Positions 6,123 to 8,839 of a DNA stretch of 8,839 nucleotides are shown here, piece by piece (the first letter of the stretch is position 1; every line of letters begins with the position of its first letter). This DNA comes from Bryobacterales bacterium. Lineage in GTDB: Bacteria; Acidobacteriota; Terriglobia; Bryobacterales; Bryobacteraceae. The notes below the pieces were generated by a model that was not told the origin of the DNA, ran no database searches, and was given only the letters and a program-made list of their open reading frames with translations. Where the stretch lies: NCBI GenBank assembly GCA_016789785.1, contig JAEUQE010000298.1, positions 1 through 8,839 on the forward strand, in the 5' to 3' direction. A program made the translations under genes and the position numbers.

Positions 6123-6201
6123 GGGTCTGGGTGGCGTGGGGATTCAGGGCGCAGAAGATTGCCGCAACTTCCTGATGGTGAGCCGCGTTAGCTAGATTGG
6201 G

Positions 6202-6207
6202 TACAAT
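6202..6207 (+). promoter_or_regulatory. Possible -10 box (TACAAT) for the glycine-zipper gene
   Basis: TACAAT resembles a -10 element, but transcription from it would begin near 6214, inside the ribosome binding site GAGG (6214-6217). The leader would then be very short. No good -35 is seen. Listed as a weak candidate only. Confidence 0.25.
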
Positions 6208-6225
6208 TTCAACGAGGTTCTTTCT

Positions 6226-7059
6226 ATGACCATGCGTTCGTTAGGCGTGGCGGCCGGCATCTCCATGCTGGCGGCAATGACGGCTCTGGCGCAGCAGGAA
6301 ACGGCGGCAGGGAACGCGCCGGCGGCAGCGCAGGAGAAGGCGGAGAAGTCCGAGGCCTTTGAAGTGGCCAACGGGACGCGTATCCCGCTGAACCTGATCA
6401 ATAGCATCAGCACGAAGAATGCAGCCGAGGGCGACCGGGTGTATCTGGAGACCGCGTTCCCAATCGTGGTGGACGGCAAGGTGGTGATCCCGCCGGGCAG
6501 CTACGTTGCGGGGACCGTGACGCAAGTGAAGCGGCCGGGGCGGATGAAAGGCAGAGGCGAGATCTACCTGCGCTTTGATTCGCTGACCCTTCCCAATGGC
6601 GTGACCCGTGATTTTCGGGCGCGGATCAGCGGGCTGGACGGGCGGAGCGGCGATGAGCTGGACCGCAAGGAAGGCAAGGTGGTCAGTGAAGGGAACAAGG
6701 CTGGCGATGCCCGGACGGTTGGGGAGACGGCGGTGACGGGCACATGGATCGGTACGGTGGCCGGTGCGGCGGCGGGGCGTCCCGGGATGGGTGCCGGTGT
6801 CGGCGCGGCGGCGGGTGCGGCGGCTGGTTTAATGGGCGTGATGCTGAGCCGCGGTCCGGATGCGATTCTTGCCAAGGGGACCACGATTGAGATGGTGCTG
6901 GACCGGGTGTTGTATTTTGAGCCAACGGAGCTTGATTTTTCGGGATCGGGATACATGCGGCGGGTATCGTCGGATGGTCCGGGTCCGATGCCGAGCCAGC
7001 GCGGGAGTCAGGGTGGGCTTGGGCGGCGGGGGCCGGGTCGGTTTCCGCTGGTGAACTGA
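6226..7059 (+). CDS. Exported TrbI/VirB10-like protein with glycine zipper, function unknown
   Basis: 277 residues. A signal peptide covers 1-22 (ending TALA before QQ), followed by an Ala/Glu-rich linker to about 45. Residues 46-137 (NGTRIPLNLINSIST, VVIPPGSYVAGTV, LPNGVTRDFRARI) look like the beta-rich TrbI/VirB10 C-terminal fold. Residues 173-207 are a Gly/Ala zipper (GTVAGAAAG, GAGVGAAAGAAAGLMG) that could insert in or lie on a membrane. GTTIEMVLDRVLYF (218-231) resembles the last strand of the same fold. An Arg/Gly/Pro tail closes the protein. I recall similar proteins as common in Acidobacteria. No conjugation or type IV secretion genes lie nearby, so an envelope role unrelated to DNA transfer is more likely. 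GAGG lies eight bases before the ATG; a second ATG two codons on is an alternative start. Divergent from cysM. Confidence 0.8.
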   Translation: MTMRSLGVAAGISMLAAMTALAQQETAAGNAPAAAQEKAEKSEAFEVANGTRIPLNLINSISTKNAAEGDRVYLETAFPIVVDGKVVIPPGSYVAGTVTQVKRPGRMKGRGEIYLRFDSLTLPNGVTRDFRARISGLDGRSGDELDRKEGKVVSEGNKAGDARTVGETAVTGTWIGTVAGAAAGRPGMGAGVGAAAGAAAGLMGVMLSRGPDAILAKGTTIEMVLDRVLYFEPTELDFSGSGYMRRVSSDGPGPMPSQRGSQGGLGRRGPGRFPLVN

Positions 7060-7278
7060 GGGGATTGGGTGGTTGAGGTGGTATGGGAAGCGGCGGTTGG
7101 AGCGTAAGACTTCTTGTGTACGTCGGTTTTCAGGTACCGGAGCCGCAGCTAAGGGGTATGTCCGAGGGTGATTGGGACTATCCAGCTATGTGAAGATCAC
7201 CGCAAGGTACTACAGTAATTTGGGAATCTCGGCCTATTTCTCACCCTGCCTGTCGCCGATAAGATGCTCAGGAAGGGT
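7060..7278 (+). other. 219-bp intergenic region without a recognised gene
   Basis: I see no RNA gene, clear terminator or repeat here. TACAGT at 7211-7216 is a weak -10 candidate for the following gene, without a matching -35. The following reading frame is open from 7219, but no start before 7264 fits. Confidence 0.5.
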
Positions 7279-8839
7279 ATGGATCCAGGCTTTACAGAGT
7301 TCCAGGTCATTATCGGCGTCTCGGTGATCCTGGGTCTGGCTTTTTTGGCGCTTGTGTTTGAGCACATGCGGAGCAAGGAAGCATCGCTGCGGGAGTTCAA
7401 CATTGAGTTGCAGGTACGGCAGGAGGAGCGGGAGCGGAACAAGCCGTTTGAGGCCGTAGAGTGGCTGCAGCATTTGCTGGGGGCGAAGCAGGCCACATTA
7501 CGGGTCAGCCGGAAGGGGGCTGAACCAGCAAAGCGGCGGGAAGCGGCGGATGCGCCTCCGGGTGCGGTTTCCGCGAAGGGATTCCGAGTTGACCCGGCTT
7601 CGGCGCCAAGTGCTGGCGCTCCGGCACCGCAAACCGATCATTCTGTTCCTGGGCAAGTGCTTCCTGGCCAGACCGCGCAATCCTCCCGGTTCGCGCCGCC
7701 GATTGAGCGGCGGAGCTGGCAGAAGGAGTCCGCGGCGGGGGACAAGCCAGTCGAGCACGCACCTGTGGAGAAGACAGCTACCGAACGGCCAGGTACCCAA
7801 AGGCAGGGTCTCGAAAAACCGGGCGTCGAAGCGGCGGAGCCTGTCCTTGCGGCGCGGTCCCGATCGCCGTTCGATCTTGCCAAACCGATTCAGTCCAAGC
7901 CTATCGACGTTCCTTCGATTGCCTCGGTGACACGTGCGAACGGTTTCGAGACGAATCCCGTGCCGAACACGCCCATGGCCGAGCGGGATCCGCAAGTCGC
8001 AGCGAATGGGCTGCCGCCAGTAACGGACTCGCCAGTGACGGATTTGGTGGCGGTTGACTCGGAGGTGCGGGCACGGAGCCATTCACGGCTTACCGAAAGA
8101 CTCCAGCACCCCGATGAGCAGCGCACCCGCGCGGCCTCCAGCCTCCTTTCGACTTTGCCAATGCCGGCGTGGCTGCGCAAGGAGCAGGAAGAAAAAGCCG
8201 CGGCCCGATCGCGCCGCGAACCGCTGCAGGCGGCGGATGCCCAAATTTTCGAATCCAAGCCGCAGGTCGTGGCGCTAGCGCCCGAGTCTGTCACATCGGA
8301 ACCTGTTGCGACGGAGACTGCCGCGAACCAGACTGCTGCGCCCGAGATCGCCTCTCGTGCCAGCGAGCCGGTGCATGCCGCAAGTCCGAAGAAACCCGAG
8401 AGCTTCTGGAGCTATCGTGGCCTCCTTGATCGAGTGGTGGCCGCGACCGGAGAACGCCGTAACAGCGCTCCCGAGCCCGCTGCCGCTGCCGAAATCGCCG
8501 CTGGCAAAACTGCTGCTGTCGATGTTGCCGAGGTACTGGTGAATCCCGAAGCCGCCGTTGAGGTCGAGACGGCGAGAGAGGCAGCGCCCGAAGTGGTGCT
8601 GGTGGAAGTCACGGAGTCGGCCCGCCAGATCAGCGCGATCTCGTCTTCACCGGCGCCCTCGTCCGGCCCGGTGTCGTTCGTGGAGGGGTCGTTCGTAGAG
8701 GCGTCGTTCGCGGAGGCGGAACCGTCCATGGAGATCGCCACGGTCACCATGGAAGTGCCCGAGCATCCGATGCTGGATGTGATTGAGCCCGAAACGGCCG
8801 GTGCGCAGGAAACCGCGATCGAGCAGGAAACCCCGATCG
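7279..8839 (+). CDS. Membrane-anchored low-complexity Ala/Pro/Glu-rich protein (partial, runs off right edge)
   Basis: An open frame without a stop from 7219 to the window end gives at least 520 codons from this start. The ATG at 7279 has AGGA five bases upstream; an in-frame ATG at 7264 lacks a good site. Residues 9-27 (QVIIGVSVILGLAFLALVF) form one membrane helix. It is preceded by an acidic N terminus and followed by R31/K33, so the rest is predicted cytoplasmic. A charged, possibly helical stretch (32-60) leads into a long, mostly disordered region rich in Ala, Pro, Glu, Val and Ser. Two more ordered patches are MPAWLRKEQEEKAAARSRR (8161-8217) and SFWSYRGLLDRVVAATGERR (8401-8460). Several short in-frame repeats occur near the end. 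The layout recalls ZipA or TonB-like anchors with long linkers, but no such C-terminal domain is visible. Function unknown. Confidence 0.75.
   Translation, partial: MDPGFTEFQVIIGVSVILGLAFLALVFEHMRSKEASLREFNIELQVRQEERERNKPFEAVEWLQHLLGAKQATLRVSRKGAEPAKRREAADAPPGAVSAKGFRVDPASAPSAGAPAPQTDHSVPGQVLPGQTAQSSRFAPPIERRSWQKESAAGDKPVEHAPVEKTATERPGTQRQGLEKPGVEAAEPVLAARSRSPFDLAKPIQSKPIDVPSIASVTRANGFETNPVPNTPMAERDPQVAANGLPPVTDSPVTDLVAVDSEVRARSHSRLTERLQHPDEQRTRAASSLLSTLPMPAWLRKEQEEKAAARSRREPLQAADAQIFESKPQVVALAPESVTSEPVATETAANQTAAPEIASRASEPVHAASPKKPESFWSYRGLLDRVVAATGERRNSAPEPAAAAEIAAGKTAAVDVAEVLVNPEAAVEVETAREAAPEVVLVEVTESARQISAISSSPAPSSGPVSFVEGSFVEASFAEAEPSMEIATVTMEVPEHPMLDVIEPETAGAQETAIEQETPI
8017..8046 (+). 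repeat. Two copies of a 15-bp in-frame repeat (PVTD motif)
   Basis: CCAGTAACGGACTCG is followed directly by CCAGTGACGGATTTG, encoding PVTDS-PVTDL inside the low-complexity protein. The differences are mostly synonymous, suggesting a local duplication that has since drifted. Confidence 0.55.
8674..8718 (+). repeat. Three tandem 15-bp units encoding SFVEG/SFVEA/SFAEA
   Basis: Units start at 8674, 8689 and 8704, each beginning TCGTTCG and sharing GAGG near the end, with one to three differences. The unit is a whole number of codons, so gain or loss keeps the frame. It lies within the low-complexity coding region. Confidence 0.8.
8806..8839 (+). repeat. 18-bp in-frame repeat at the right edge (QETAIE / QETPI)
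   Basis: CAGGAAACCGCGATCGAG at 8806-8823 is followed by CAGGAAACCCCGATCG, cut by the window end. The two differ by one base over the visible 16. More copies may follow outside the window. Confidence 0.65.

Noticed and set aside
5283..6191. 302-residue plus-strand open frame opposite cysM
   Set aside because: cysM has all catalytic motifs on the other strand. The antisense product is Gly/Val/Ala-rich and lacks a recognisable fold.
7264..7278. Earlier in-frame ATG for the large plus-strand gene
   Set aside because: Its upstream sequence lacks a good ribosome binding site, while the ATG at 7279 has AGGA at suitable spacing. It remains a possible alternative.
7197..7496. 99-residue minus-strand open frame
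   Set aside because: It overlaps the start of the long plus-strand membrane protein gene, whose membrane helix and ribosome binding site make it the better call.
8674..8718. Tandem repeats as a CRISPR array
   Set aside because: The units are 15 bases, directly adjacent without spacers, and in frame within a coding sequence.

Overview
The window looks like chromosomal DNA from a GC-rich Acidobacteriota, most likely of the Solibacter/Bryobacter kind. The basis is three things: tandem secreted proteins that fuse a c-type cytochrome to a copper-monooxygenase-like domain, a TrbI-like glycine-zipper protein of a type I associate with this phylum, and the overall codon and GC character. This placement comes from remembered family distribution, not from a search. 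No rRNA, tRNA, CRISPR array or insertion sequence was found.

Left part (1-2971, minus strand): three consecutive genes, transcribed right to left, encode exported paralogues. Each starts with a signal peptide and a CxxCH heme domain. The two complete ones (1661-2971 and 284-1615) continue into a domain whose HH, H, HxH and Met residues follow the order and approximate spacing of the two copper sites of peptidylglycine alpha-hydroxylating monooxygenase (PHM). The third (1-278) is cut by the window edge, and its similarity to its siblings stops abruptly at about position 56.

Middle part (3183-6044, minus strand): a tight four-gene operon, cysM - mec (JAMM peptidase) - cysO (ThiS/MoaD-like sulfur carrier) - moeZ (E1-like adenylyltransferase with a rhodanese domain). 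Together these form the sulfur-carrier-dependent cysteine pathway known from Mycobacterium tuberculosis. MoeZ activates the CysO C terminus and loads sulfur. CysM adds the resulting thiocarboxylate to an aminoacrylate made from an activated serine, probably O-phosphoserine. Mec cuts cysteine off and frees CysO. Here CysO ends in Gly-Gly-Asn rather than Gly-Gly, so it probably needs proteolytic maturation, and the neighbouring JAMM protein is the obvious candidate. The Gly-Gly codons also form the moeZ Shine-Dalgarno sequence.

Right part (6226-8839, plus strand): divergent from cysM across a 181-bp shared promoter region lies a secreted protein with TrbI/VirB10-like segments and a strong glycine zipper. 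After a 219-bp gap, a very long open frame runs off the right edge (7279-8839, more than 520 codons, no stop). It encodes a membrane-anchored, Ala/Pro/Glu/Val-rich low-complexity protein with short in-frame repeats. I could not assign it a function.
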